Shown: positions 25,088-33,512, counted from the first letter of the stretch. The stretch: DNA of 64,000 nt from JAAXIE01 sp965263155 (GCA_965263155.1 OZ253586.1:124001-188000), one strand, 5' to 3'. The notes: a model not told the origin generated them from the sequence alone. Numbers and translations: made by a program.

Positions 25088-25375
25088 CTACCGGGCGGCT
25101 ATAAGCTCCTCAATGATGTGGCCGCCCTTCTCGGCGCGGTCCAAGGCTTCCTGGATGGCCTTGATCATCTGGCGGGCCGACTCGGCACTCAGCTCCACGG
25201 CCACTCTGGCACTGGGGCCCTCGGCCTCGTTCACGAAGTCGAGGTTCAGCGTGTGCTCGTAGGACGCGTGGTAAGGGTGGTCGTAGGAGACGTTGACCTT
25301 GTTCACCTTGAACCAGCCCGCGGTGCCCTTGCCGCTACCGCTGATGTCGGCCTTTTCGATTATGGCTGTACACAT
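25088..25375 (-). CDS. Small conserved protein resembling DUF6295
   Basis: A 95-residue protein beginning MCTAIIEKADISGSGKGTAG and continuing with VNVSYDHPYHASYEHTLNLD, which from memory matches the small DUF6295-type family. The C-terminus is a helix (LSAESARQMIKAIQEALDRA). Function unknown. The start at 25375 has AAGGAG eight bases upstream. It is read before the alpha/beta hydrolase gene on the same strand, 82 bp away. Confidence 0.7.
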   Translation of the reverse strand: MCTAIIEKADISGSGKGTAGWFKVNKVNVSYDHPYHASYEHTLNLDFVNEAEGPSARVAVELSAESARQMIKAIQEALDRAEKGGHIIEELIAAR

Positions 25376-25440
25376 TGTGTTACTCCTTGGCAGGTCTGCT
25401 GAATCCGCACCTTGCCCCGAACTGGGCGGGTGCGCGCTAA

Positions 25441-25469
25441 CCGTCGTTCCTGCGGAGACGGGAATCAAC
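25441..25469. repeat. Degenerate palindromic repeat (CCGTCGTTCC...GGGAATCAAC)
   Basis: A third member of the CCGTCATTCC/GGAATGACGG-type unit, with several changes in the arms. It lies directly next to two copies of the other palindromic family, so three REP-like units are stacked within about 165 bp. Confidence 0.5.
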
Positions 25470-25481
25470 GGTCTGGACGCT

Positions 25482-25517
25482 CTCACCCTAACCCTCTCCC
25501 GCTAGGGAAGAGGGGAC
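25482..25517. repeat. Dispersed palindromic repeat (CACCCTAACCCTCTCCC family)
   Basis: CTCACCCTAACCCTCTCCCG, then GGAAGAGGGGAC, forms an imperfect hairpin. Best-preserved copy of the family also seen at 4347 and 10711. Confidence 0.65.
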
Positions 25518-25556
25518 AACTTCTTCATCCTCTTTCGTGGTGCCACAGGGCCGTCT

Positions 25557-25603
25557 CCACCCCCATCCCAACTCTCCCCCTCAAGGGGGGAAAGGGGAGA
25601 CAG
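25557..25603. repeat. Dispersed palindromic repeat (CCCATCCCAAC...GGGGGAAAGGGG)
   Basis: CACCCCCATCCCAACTCTCC is followed by complementary GGGGGGAAAGGGGAG. The same unit in opposite orientation is at 56896-56940. Confidence 0.6.
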
Positions 25604-25641
25604 GAGTTCATGGCTGCGACTCCCTGAGTTTGAACCGACGG

Positions 25642-26397
25642 CTAGCCGAGGTTCTTCTCGAGGAAGGCCCAAATTTTCTGCCAGCCGTCCACGGCCTGCT
25701 CTTGGCGGTAGGCTGGGGTGTGGTAGTAGAAGAAGCCGTGGCCCGCGCCGTCGTAGCGGTGGAACTCGTAGTTCTTGCCGTGCTTCTTCAGCTCCTCCTC
25801 GTGCTGGTTCACCTGCTCGGGGGAAGGGCTGGCATCGTCGTTCCCGAACAACCCCAACAGCGGGCAGGACAGGTCCTTGGTTAAATCGATGGGAGCCACT
25901 GGGTTCTTGGGGTTCAGGTCAGCCTCGGCCATGACAACGCGCCCGCCCCAGCACTCGATGGCCGCGTCGAACCCACTGCTCTGGCAGACTGTGAGGAAGG
26001 TGTTGCGCCCGCCGGAGCAGGTGCCGAAGAGACCCACCTTGCCGTTGATGTAGGCTTGGGAACGGAGGTATTTCATGGCGCCGGTGACGTCGCCGACCAT
26101 CTGATCGTCGGGCACACCGCCAGCAGCCCGCACCGCAGCGCCGATGTCCTCAGGCGTTCCGTGGCCGTCGCGGGAGTAAAGGTTGGGAGAGATGGCTACG
26201 TAGCCATGATGGGCGTAGCGGCGGGTGGCCTCACGGTACCACTCATCCCAGCCGGGAGCGTGGTGAATCACCACCATGGCGGGGAAGGGACCGGTGCCCA
26301 TTGGTCGGGCTAGATAGGCGTTGACTACGTCGCCGTTGTGGCCATGAACCGAGACGGTCTCGGCCAGCATGCCCTCGTACTGATCAGTCTGATACAT
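25642..26397 (-). CDS. Dienelactone hydrolase family protein
   Basis: A 251-residue dienelactone-hydrolase-like alpha/beta hydrolase. The Cys nucleophile is in VGLFGTCSGGRNTF, the acid in FGNDDASPSPEQ and the His in YDGAGHGFFYYH, so the Cys-Asp-His triad is complete. N-terminal VVIHHAPGWDEWYREATRRY matches the family. It may open lactone rings in catabolism downstream of an oxygenase. The ATG at 26397 has AGGAG before it. Diverged structured leader element 3 lies immediately 5' on the same strand. Confidence 0.88.
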   Translation of the reverse strand: MYQTDQYEGMLAETVSVHGHNGDVVNAYLARPMGTGPFPAMVVIHHAPGWDEWYREATRRYAHHGYVAISPNLYSRDGHGTPEDIGAAVRAAGGVPDDQMVGDVTGAMKYLRSQAYINGKVGLFGTCSGGRNTFLTVCQSSGFDAAIECWGGRVVMAEADLNPKNPVAPIDLTKDLSCPLLGLFGNDDASPSPEQVNQHEEELKKHGKNYEFHRYDGAGHGFFYYHTPAYRQEQAVDGWQKIWAFLEKNLG

Positions 26398-26450
26398 AGG
26401 AACTCCTCTCTTGGTGTTCTGCGCGTTTCGCGTCGGGCTCATTCTACAGC

Positions 26451-26810
26451 TTGCTCTGGGTGGCTGCATCTGCACTCTTGTAGCTGGGCTTGCAGGGCAT
26501 TCGTATCTGTGAGGAAAGTTTTTGTATTTGTACCCCCTGCAATTCCTGCAACGGCCGTAGCTGGTTCAGCTTTGGCAGTCGACTGCAATTCTCGTCACTG
26601 TCGCACCGGCAGCTTGGGCGGTGCCGCGCCCAAAGCCGCCGCGAATTGTTTTGTATCTGATGTCCGCCGCATCTACCGCATGATCGTTTGGAATCAGCTT
26701 TGGACCAGCTAGGGCGCAATGTGCGGCGGTCTCACCGCATTCTCGTGGCACGTGACCCTGCGAAAACAGAGGCTCAGGCGTTAGTGTGGTGCGGGGGGAA
26801 GGTACGCGGA
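26451..26810 (-). repeat. Diverged structured leader element, copy 3
   Basis: Read on the minus strand this block contains ATCAGATACAAAAC, CCAGCTACGGCC, CAAATACAAAAAC and CAGATACGAA...CCCAGCTAC, the same boxes as elements 1 and 2. TTGCAGGG and CCCTGCAA, an 8-bp perfect inverted repeat, enclose two of them, and GCGCCCAAAGC on the plus strand pairs with interrupted GCTTTGG...GGCGC. The promoter-plus-hairpin module is not recognisable. It ends about 50 bp before the dienelactone hydrolase start. No gene is supported within it. Confidence 0.5.
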
Positions 26811-26883
26811 GCATACATTATGGTACATTAGTTCTAACACACTCGGCAAGGAGTTGGCGCCGGAGGGATGCAATGGGTATATG

Positions 26884-26899
26884 AGGGCCACGTGGCCCT
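26884..26899. promoter_or_regulatory. 16-bp perfect palindrome upstream of the MFS gene
   Basis: AGGGCCACGTGGCCCT is self-complementary and lies 62 bp before the MFS start. It could be an operator for a dimeric regulator, but no regulator gene is adjacent. Confidence 0.35.
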
Positions 26900-26960
26900 T
26901 GGCGACCGGAATTGTCGAAGATTTGACCTCCATAACGGACGGTGCTAGCGTAAGGACTCA

Positions 26961-28277
26961 ATGGCGAACGGAATCGCAACCTTGGGCACACGAGTGAACT
27001 CGTTTCTGCCCATATCCATGCGGTATGGACAGTACCGCTATTACTGGGTGGCCCTGCTCATCGGTGTTACGGGGCATCAAATGCTGCTCCAGTTCACCAT
27101 GGGATGGCTCATGTTCGAACTCACCGGCGAGGAGTTGGACCTCGCATTCCTTGGACTGGCCATCGCCATGCCTGCCATCCTGTTCAACGTGTTTGGCGGG
27201 GCAATGGCAGACCGATTTGAGCCGCGGGTTCTCGTAACCAGCTCCCAGTCCATCGCAGCTACCGGCGTCGTCGTCCTAGCGATTATGGTGCTCATGGACA
27301 AGGTCGAGCCATGGCACCTACTGGTGGTAGCAGGGATCATCGGCTCCGTTCAAGCATTCGACTCCCCCAGCAGGTCCTCCATCTTTCCCCGGCTGGTGCA
27401 GCGGGAGCACATCGTCAATGCCGTGGCCATGGAGTCCATCGTCTGGAACGTGGTGCGCATCTTCGGACCCCTCTTTGCTGGCATCATCATTGACCGGGTG
27501 AGCATACCAGCCTCCATGTTCGCGTCGGCAGCCAGCTTCTACCTGCTGGGGGCAGTGGTGTCGGTGCTGCGGTTGCGGGCTCGTGCGCCGTCGCAAGGGC
27601 AGGTGGCGCGGCAAATTGCGGCTGGGCTGCGCTACGTCCGCCAGCACTCCGTCTTCTCCATCATCATGATGCTCACCTTCTGCAACAGCATGTTCGGAAT
27701 GGCCTACATCGGCCTCATGCCGGTGTTCGCCAAAGACGTGCTGGACGTGGGAGCGGAGCGCATAGGCTGGCTTCTGGGGGCGGCGGGCATCGGGGCCATT
27801 ACCGGCACGGTGGTTGTTGGCAACATGAAGGACAGGCACCCATTGGGGCTGGCGATCCTAGCTGGAGCCGTATTCTACGGATTGGGGTTGGTGCTGTTCG
27901 CCTTCACTGCCAGCCAGAAGATGTATGTGGCATCTATGGGGATCTTGGTGTTCGTTGGGGTAGCCCACTCCCTGTACATCACCGGCGGCATCGCAGCCAT
28001 CCAGAGCTTGGTGCCGGACCAGTTGCGCGGACGAATAATGGGGCTGTACGGGGTCACTTGGAGCCTCGGTCCGCTAAGCCTGGTCTTCGGCGGGCCCGTA
28101 TCCAAGGCATTAGACAGTCCGCCTTGGGCCGTGGCCATCGGGGCTATGGTCGTAGTGGTGGTTGCCATCCTAGTAGGGCTGTTCAGCCCCCAGATGCGAT
28201 CCCTGCCGGTGAGGTCTGACGAGGCGAGGCGGCAGCAGTACCAGCAGGTGTCAGTCCCAGCGGGAGATCGGGACTAG
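26961..28277 (+). CDS. MFS transporter, EntS/MFS_3-like
   Basis: A 438-residue protein with about twelve hydrophobic segments. The MFS loop signature is in GGAMADRFEPRVLVTSSQ (after segment 2). The central loop RLRARAPSQGQVARQIAAGL precedes the second half, which starts with a HSVFSIIMMLTFCNSMFGMA segment. GIAAIQSLVPDQLRGRIMGL is typical of the MFS_3 (enterobactin exporter-like) group. Predicted inner-membrane exporter; cargo unknown. Confidence 0.88.
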   Translation: MANGIATLGTRVNSFLPISMRYGQYRYYWVALLIGVTGHQMLLQFTMGWLMFELTGEELDLAFLGLAIAMPAILFNVFGGAMADRFEPRVLVTSSQSIAATGVVVLAIMVLMDKVEPWHLLVVAGIIGSVQAFDSPSRSSIFPRLVQREHIVNAVAMESIVWNVVRIFGPLFAGIIIDRVSIPASMFASAASFYLLGAVVSVLRLRARAPSQGQVARQIAAGLRYVRQHSVFSIIMMLTFCNSMFGMAYIGLMPVFAKDVLDVGAERIGWLLGAAGIGAITGTVVVGNMKDRHPLGLAILAGAVFYGLGLVLFAFTASQKMYVASMGILVFVGVAHSLYITGGIAAIQSLVPDQLRGRIMGLYGVTWSLGPLSLVFGGPVSKALDSPPWAVAIGAMVVVVVAILVGLFSPQMRSLPVRSDEARRQQYQQVSVPAGDRD

Positions 28278-28499
28278 TGGTTAGTCGTCGCCCCTGATTC
28301 TAATGGTTCAAGTATATTCCCATGCCGACTTGGTTTATGGTCTCCACCGTATCTAAGCAGTCGACATGCTTCCCCTTAGAACGGACCATGTGCTCGATGA
28401 TATTGCGAGTGGCGTAGCCGGCGACCCCTGCGCAATGGATGGCGACGGCTGTACGTGGTCTGCCCAGCCGAGGTCTGCGAGCAGTCGCTCCGGCGCAGT

Positions 28500-29228
28500 T
28501 TAGCCCCTGACGATAAGCAGCACTCCCGTTCCGATTAGAACGACCTCTACGATGATGGGGAAGGCCCCCACCGATACCCGCCTCAGTATGAGACTTCCTA
28601 GATAGGCTCCGACGAAAGCGATCAGCCCAATGGCCACCCCGATGATCAGAGTCCGCAAGGTCAATAGACCGTCGGCTCCGTAAACCGCGAGCCGGGGCAC
28701 TTGTATGACTATGACATTGAAGGATGATGTCCCGATGAAAGCGCCGGTCACCAACCCATGTCCCAAGTAAAAGGGTGCGAGTAACGGACCCACAGCTCCC
28801 ACCATTCCGGCTAGGAAGCCTGTAACCGATCCCACGGGAGCGAACCAACGCAACCTCATGCCCCTGCGCTTTCCCCATGGCGTGTGGCGGAACAACACGA
28901 CCAGCAATATGATTCCCCCCAGCAATCGGGGCAGAATCTCGCTGGGGGTGGCGATGAAGACGAGGCTACCCGCGACCACAGCCGGAATCGCCCCCAAACA
29001 GAACCAGCGTACCACGGGCCAGGAGATGTCTCGCCAGTTGAAGTACATCCGGCCAAAGGCAGCCAGAATCTGGGTGAAGGCCAGAGCGGTGATGGCATCC
29101 CTAGCCCCGATGGCCCAGATCAACGCTGGCAGGGTGATGATTCCACCCCCGATGCCAGCCACTCCCGCCACCGTGAATCCCAGCAGCGCCGCCCCAGCGA
29201 CTACCAGGAGAACCAGAGGGTCTTCCAT
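28500..29228 (-). CDS. TauE/SafE family sulfite/organosulfonate exporter-like permease
   Basis: A 242-residue membrane protein with about seven or eight helices. It shows the family repeat start VAGVAGIGGGIITLPALIWA and the second-half GFLAGMVGAVGPLLAPFYL. TauE/SafE proteins move sulfite, sulfoacetate or related anions across the inner membrane. It is read downstream of the two cyclase genes on the same strand, 31 bp after the first cyclase stop. Confidence 0.85.
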   Translation of the reverse strand: MEDPLVLLVVAGAALLGFTVAGVAGIGGGIITLPALIWAIGARDAITALAFTQILAAFGRMYFNWRDISWPVVRWFCLGAIPAVVAGSLVFIATPSEILPRLLGGIILLVVLFRHTPWGKRRGMRLRWFAPVGSVTGFLAGMVGAVGPLLAPFYLGHGLVTGAFIGTSSFNVIVIQVPRLAVYGADGLLTLRTLIIGVAIGLIAFVGAYLGSLILRRVSVGAFPIIVEVVLIGTGVLLIVRG

Positions 29229-29259
29229 CTAGGCGATGGTCCTCAGAGACGGGTTCTGT

Positions 29260-30102
29260 CTACTCCTCAACTGCGATGAAGCGGCAGGGAGATGCTCCGC
29301 CTTCCTTGATGAGCATGGGGAGGATGATCATCTTGACCCGGTTAGACGTCAGCTGGTTGGCGTTGACCAAGCACTTGCAGATGGCGATGGTCTTGATGAC
29401 AAGGTCGCGGTAGCCACCGAGGCCGACTGAAGGTGGCGCAGGGGAAAAGACGCCGGGCGGCAGGTCCATCAAGCGCTCCCGTGCCTCTGCCGAGGGCCAT
29501 GACTTTGGCCGTGGGACGATGCGCTCGTCGCCTATGGACCAAGCGTAGCCCTGATAGGCGGGCGTCATGATGAGGGCGGCATCGGTCATGAAGACCCCGC
29601 TCTTCTTCTCCTCCATGATTTCCGCCATGCGCAGGCATGCCTCGTAGCTCCAAGACGGGGAGTACACACAGTAGTCTTTCCCTAGTTCAAAGGCCTTCTC
29701 TGTGGTGGCCCAGCTAGTGCGCACCAGCACGTCGTCGCCTTCGCGATAGTCGGCTTGAGCCACGGCGGCGTCAATCTCCTCGGCTGTGATGACGTGCTGG
29801 TCCTCGCCGGGCACGTCCAGCACAACTGTATCCCGCAGAATGAGCCGCTCCAAGGGCACCTCGTCGAGGCGCCAAGTGTAGATGTTGCCCTCGCGCAGGG
29901 GGCCGCGGCGATGGGGCGAGCCTTGGTAGGGGGTCATGAAGGGGCTGCCCGACTCGTCGTCGATCTTGAGGTGGGTCATGCGGATGCCGTTCACGTCATA
30001 GAACATGTACTCGTAGAACTGGACCGAACAGTTGGGCATGGCTAGGATCTCGCCGTAGCCGGCGCCTTCCCAGATGGGCATCGACAGGTCTACCAGACGC
30101 AT
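29260..30102 (-). CDS. Cyclase family protein (kynurenine formamidase-like fold), metal motif altered
   Basis: A 280-residue protein of the cyclase/kynurenine-formamidase fold: MRLVDLSMPIWEG at the start, DTVVLDVPGEDQHVITAEEI, DVLVRTSWATTE and VFMTDAALIMTPAY. The family's HxGTHxDxPxH metal site should lie near residues 44-65, but the sequence there is THLKIDDESGSPFMTPYQG, so most ligands are changed. The C-terminal VKMIILPMLIKEGGASPCRF is conserved with its neighbour. Catalytic activity is doubtful or different. SD AGGAGG precedes the ATG. Confidence 0.75.
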   Translation of the reverse strand: MRLVDLSMPIWEGAGYGEILAMPNCSVQFYEYMFYDVNGIRMTHLKIDDESGSPFMTPYQGSPHRRGPLREGNIYTWRLDEVPLERLILRDTVVLDVPGEDQHVITAEEIDAAVAQADYREGDDVLVRTSWATTEKAFELGKDYCVYSPSWSYEACLRMAEIMEEKKSGVFMTDAALIMTPAYQGYAWSIGDERIVPRPKSWPSAEARERLMDLPPGVFSPAPPSVGLGGYRDLVIKTIAICKCLVNANQLTSNRVKMIILPMLIKEGGASPCRFIAVEE

Positions 30103-30114
30103 TGGAACGCCTCC

Positions 30115-30882
30115 TTATTCTTCTATGGCAACGACGCGACAGGTGGAGCCCACTCCCCTGATGAGTTTCAGTGGTCCCACAATGATGCGGACGCGCCGCT
30201 GCTGTATGGCAGCGCAGTTCACCAGACGCTTGACGGTCATGATTCCTGCCGATGCGAGAGCGATGGCCGCGCCGTTGTCGGCGGCTGCCTTTTCCGGCGT
30301 GTAGGAGCGAATGTACCCAGCCGCCTTGGCCGCGGGCCACGGCTCGGGGCGTGGCGCGATGGGGAACCATTCGGGGATGAGATGTTGCTGTGGCATGGCG
30401 ATGACGGCCATGTCTGTCAGCAGAAGGTCGCTGCCGTTGGTCCGCATCCGCGCTGCCAAGTGCTGTGCGCTGGATGCCACGAGGTAGGGCGATCCCACCA
30501 TGTAGCGCGAACCGGGCCGCTCGTAGAGGTCTTGATCGCCCCAGCCTGTCCTGATCAGCAGGGCGTCTCCGTAACGCACGTCGGCCCCGCGCCAAGCTGC
30601 GTCTAAGTCGGCGTCGGTCACCTCCCCTCCGTCCTTGGGGATGTCCAGCACGGCGGTCTCGCGCAGGGTCAGCTTCTCCAGTTCCACCTCATGCAGGCGG
30701 GCCGTCTTCCGCGTCTCGGCGAACTGCGACGGCAGCGTCAGGCAGGTGCCAGCCTCGGTGCCCAGCGAGAAACCCTTCAGCGGGTGCCCGCCCGGCGCAA
30801 CAATGAAGGGCGTCGCCGTGGGAAACACCTCATCCGCCATGTACTCATGGTTCAAGGGCATGGTCAACTCCAGCAATTGCAT
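30115..30882 (-). CDS. Cyclase family protein, paralog with altered metal motif
   Basis: A 255-residue paralog of the following gene: MQLLELTMPLNHEYMADEVF at the start, ETAVLDIPKDGGEVTDADLD, DALLIRTGWGDQDLY and LLLTDMAVIAMPQQHL. At the HxGTHxDxPxHF position it reads EAGTCLTLPSQF: the two His, the Asp and the last His are Glu, Cys, Thr and Gln. The residues around the site are otherwise well kept, so this is specific replacement rather than decay. It is the first gene of a cyclase-cyclase-TauE operon. Confidence 0.75.
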   Translation of the reverse strand: MQLLELTMPLNHEYMADEVFPTATPFIVAPGGHPLKGFSLGTEAGTCLTLPSQFAETRKTARLHEVELEKLTLRETAVLDIPKDGGEVTDADLDAAWRGADVRYGDALLIRTGWGDQDLYERPGSRYMVGSPYLVASSAQHLAARMRTNGSDLLLTDMAVIAMPQQHLIPEWFPIAPRPEPWPAAKAAGYIRSYTPEKAAADNGAAIALASAGIMTVKRLVNCAAIQQRRVRIIVGPLKLIRGVGSTCRVVAIEE

Positions 30883-31023
30883 CGATGCGCCTCCCTGATG
30901 GCTTCTCAGTAGTGGGCGTGTTGTTCGAGCATACTATACCGAAGGGGTGGTATGGGGGAATTGGGTAGCGGTTGGAGGACAATAACCTCGGGTGCTGGCG
31001 CGCTCCCGGCTCGGTGATGCAGC

Positions 31024-31068
31024 AGTCCCCCGGCCTATCCGGCGCGGACGGATGGAAGCCGGGGGACT
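31024..31068 (-). terminator. GC-rich hairpin downstream of an LLM gene
   Basis: AGTCCCCCGGC at 31024-31034 pairs perfectly with GCCGGGGGACT at 31058-31068. It begins 26 bases past the stop of the minus-strand LLM gene. There is no T-run, so this may be an mRNA 3'-end stabiliser rather than an intrinsic terminator. Confidence 0.5.
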
Positions 31069-31093
31069 GGTTTGCTAGGGCGATGTAGGGCGA

Positions 31094-32164
31094 CTAGGAG
31101 AGGGCTGGCAGCACTTTCTCCCCGAAGAGCCGGATGGAGTTCTCCACCTGCTCCGTGGGGATTTCGGCGAAGCGATGGCGGCCGCAGAACACGTCGTACC
31201 CGAGTTTGGCGTGCTGTTCCTGCAGGCGTCGCGCCACGGTTTCGGGGCTACCCACATGGGCTAGTCCGTTGTCCAGCCAGAAGTCGATGCCGGTGCTCAT
31301 GCCTTCGAACACCCGTATGATTTCCTTGTCGGTGGGGGTGCCCTCTACGCCGCGATAGCCTATTCGGGTGTTGGTCAACCGCTCGATGCCATAGGAGTAG
31401 GCCTGCACGATATGCGGGGCTGCCTCGGCGATGGCCTGCTCATCGGTCTCGGCGACGTGGATGGCGCGAGTGAGGAAGGTGCGAGGCATGTCCGATTTGT
31501 GGTCTGCTTCCTTCCAGCAGCGACGCCAGTAGTCGAACTTCTCGGCGATCACCGAGTCCACGTCCAAGTTCTGGGACACGTCGTAATTGTGCTTTGCCGC
31601 GTATTCGAAAGACGTGGGACTGTGGCAGGCAAACCAGATGGGAGGGCGCGGCTTCTGATAGGGCTTGGGCATGGGAATGGCTTCATCGAATGTCCAGTAC
31701 TTACCCTCGTGAGAGACCGTCTCTTGGGTCCAAGCCTGCTCGATAATGTCGAGCGCCTCTTCTGACATGGCGCGACGCTGGTCAAAGGGGATGTTCCAGC
31801 GCATGAATTCGTGCGACAACACTCCCAAGCCCGCCCCGAATTCCAGCCTTCCGCGGGATAGCTGGTCCAACGTAGCGGCGTCTTGGGCCAACCTCATGGG
31901 GTTGTAGAAGGGCAACTGGAAGATCATGGCACCGAACCTAATGGTCTTGGTCTGCTGCGCCAAGGCCGCTAGGTATACGGCGGGCGAGGTGCATTGGCCG
32001 ATATTGTTGCCTTGATGCTCAATGATGAAGTGGTACTTGAGGCCCACTTCCTCGGCCAGCTTCACTTCCCGCATGTGCTGGTCGTAGGCGTCCACTGCCT
32101 CGGGCACATTGGCGATAACATTCCACTGGAACAGGTCGTAGGTGCCGAAATCTGCCATTGCCAT
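31094..32164 (-). CDS. LLM-class (luciferase-like) flavin-dependent monooxygenase
   Basis: A 356-residue luciferase-like protein: LKYHFIIEHQGNNIGQCTSP, KTIRFGAMIFQLPFYNPMRL, GRLEFGAGLGVLSHEFMRWN and a PKPYQKPRPPIWFACHSPTS loop. Each is in its usual place for FMNH2-dependent monooxygenases. Substrate unknown. AGGGGAGG precedes the start. Monocistronic, ending in a strong hairpin. Confidence 0.87.
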   Translation of the reverse strand: MAMADFGTYDLFQWNVIANVPEAVDAYDQHMREVKLAEEVGLKYHFIIEHQGNNIGQCTSPAVYLAALAQQTKTIRFGAMIFQLPFYNPMRLAQDAATLDQLSRGRLEFGAGLGVLSHEFMRWNIPFDQRRAMSEEALDIIEQAWTQETVSHEGKYWTFDEAIPMPKPYQKPRPPIWFACHSPTSFEYAAKHNYDVSQNLDVDSVIAEKFDYWRRCWKEADHKSDMPRTFLTRAIHVAETDEQAIAEAAPHIVQAYSYGIERLTNTRIGYRGVEGTPTDKEIIRVFEGMSTGIDFWLDNGLAHVGSPETVARRLQEQHAKLGYDVFCGRHRFAEIPTEQVENSIRLFGEKVLPALS

Positions 32165-32255
32165 GATTCACCTCCCCTTAAAAATGGAGCCCTTAAGAAT
32201 GCGGTTAGGAATTGGCCCCTAGCTCTGAATGGGCCACCTCTTGGCAGAAAGCTCT

Positions 32256-32771
32256 TCAGCCAGGGGATTCGAAGGCTAGGGTGGCGTAGCGCATCCAGAT
32301 GCCACCGCGGGGTTCGGCGAGGGGGCCGTTGCCCACCAAGCAGGCGATGACGTGCTTATCGCCGGCAGAGGCGCTGGCGGCGACCTCCACCCGCTGCTGG
32401 GCATTGATGCCGACGACCACGCCTGCGGTGCGGTCGATTTCGCCGTTGACCCAGACCTCGCCGTAGTTGTCGACATTGGTCTCGAACCACACGCGCATGC
32501 CCGCTAGGTCTACGCCGTCGATTTCTTGGGGCACCTCCACGTTGATGCGGTACCAAGCGAAGGTGAAGCCAGTGGAGATGCTGTGGCGGATGTTGTCCCA
32601 AGCGTCCCAACCGGAGTCGTCGTAGTCGGGCAGCCTAGCCGCGGTCCCAGCCAATTGGGCTGTGAGTCCCTCGTTTCCCTCACCGGGGACCAGTCCTGGG
32701 GCCATTCGCCACTGCCCTTTTACCTTGGCCCGGTCTTCATCTTTGTTCAGGTCCAGCGCTATTCTGGGCAT
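32256..32771 (-). CDS. Stand-alone sugar-binding (GH2 jelly-roll-like) domain protein
   Basis: A 171-residue protein that resembles only the N-terminal carbohydrate-binding domain of family 2 glycosidases. DYDDSGWDAWDNIRHSISTG matches the usual 'DDSxW' entry. FAWYRINVEVPQEIDGVDLA and VWVNGEIDRTAG match the jelly-roll strands with the VxVNGxxxG turn. No catalytic TIM barrel follows, so it is not a hydrolase. No signal peptide. The ATG at 32771 is preferred over the preceding TTG. Confidence 0.65.
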   Translation of the reverse strand: MPRIALDLNKDEDRAKVKGQWRMAPGLVPGEGNEGLTAQLAGTAARLPDYDDSGWDAWDNIRHSISTGFTFAWYRINVEVPQEIDGVDLAGMRVWFETNVDNYGEVWVNGEIDRTAGVVVGINAQQRVEVAASASAGDKHVIACLVGNGPLAEPRGGIWMRYATLAFESPG

Positions 32772-32857
32772 CAAGCACCGCCTCTTCGTGATGAGTAGTA
32801 ATTGGGCTGAATGCCTGCATTATACACGGCGGCCTTGCGTGAGGCGCCTTGCCCCTC

Positions 32858-33466
32858 TTAGAGCAACAGCGGTAGCTGTGCTTCAGGGGGCGTCGATTCC
32901 GCAGGTGGCCGTTTGCTTTTCGGTGGTGCAGACGCTTTCGCTGACGGTTGCGTCTTTGAAGGTGGCGGATCAGAATCTGGTGGCTGGCTCTCTCCGATGG
33001 GGTCTACGAAAGCATGAATGAACTTCTCTGCGGGCGTTCTGCAGTTACGGCAAACCCAGCCTTCCTCCAAGCGGAGGCGATTGGCCCTACGGATTACAAT
33101 CTTCTCGCACGTCGGACACGCATATGTGTGCAACGGCGTCAATGCAGGATATTTAGGGGCGCACCGTTTGGGCTCAGCACCGACCTCTCTAGCCCAGTTC
33201 TTCCAACTCTCGCTGTGCCCTTTCTTGAGGCCAGCCATGACGTGGGCAAACTCGTGACGCAGCGTGTCGTGCATCTCTTCAGCAGAGAGGTAGGCTGAAA
33301 GCCGAATCAGGAAGCGGCCAGTGCCTCGTCTTTGTTGGGTCTGGCCGAGGGTTCTCTTTAACGACGGGCTTAGCTCCAAGTCTATGCGTTTCTTGCAGTC
33401 GTGCTCGGAAATCAGTTGTTTCAGCAGCCCGAGGGCCTCTGCGTAGGTGAACGCCAGTCCCTTCAT
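32858..33466 (-). CDS. SprT-like zinc metalloprotease domain protein
   Basis: A 202-residue protein with a SprT-like core. The HExxH motif is HEFAHVMAGLKKGH (the third ligand is probably the His six residues on), followed by WAREVGAEPKRCAP. A zinc ribbon CPTC...CRNC follows. The last ~45 residues are proline/lysine-rich and disordered. SprT/Spartan proteins cleave DNA-protein crosslinks; in bacteria the role is unproven. It lies 47 bp after serS on the same strand. Confidence 0.75.
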   Translation of the reverse strand: MKGLAFTYAEALGLLKQLISEHDCKKRIDLELSPSLKRTLGQTQQRRGTGRFLIRLSAYLSAEEMHDTLRHEFAHVMAGLKKGHSESWKNWAREVGAEPKRCAPKYPALTPLHTYACPTCEKIVIRRANRLRLEEGWVCRNCRTPAEKFIHAFVDPIGESQPPDSDPPPSKTQPSAKASAPPKSKRPPAESTPPEAQLPLLL

Positions 33467-33512
33467 CCCACCCCGCCCGTTGTGGTGAATGATACTCTTC
33501 GGCAGTCCGTCG

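Noticed and set aside
26566..26814. 82-codon minus-strand frame across leader element 3
   Set aside because: Its translation does not match the frames of elements 1 and 2 and it has no ribosome site; the block is better explained as structured repeat.
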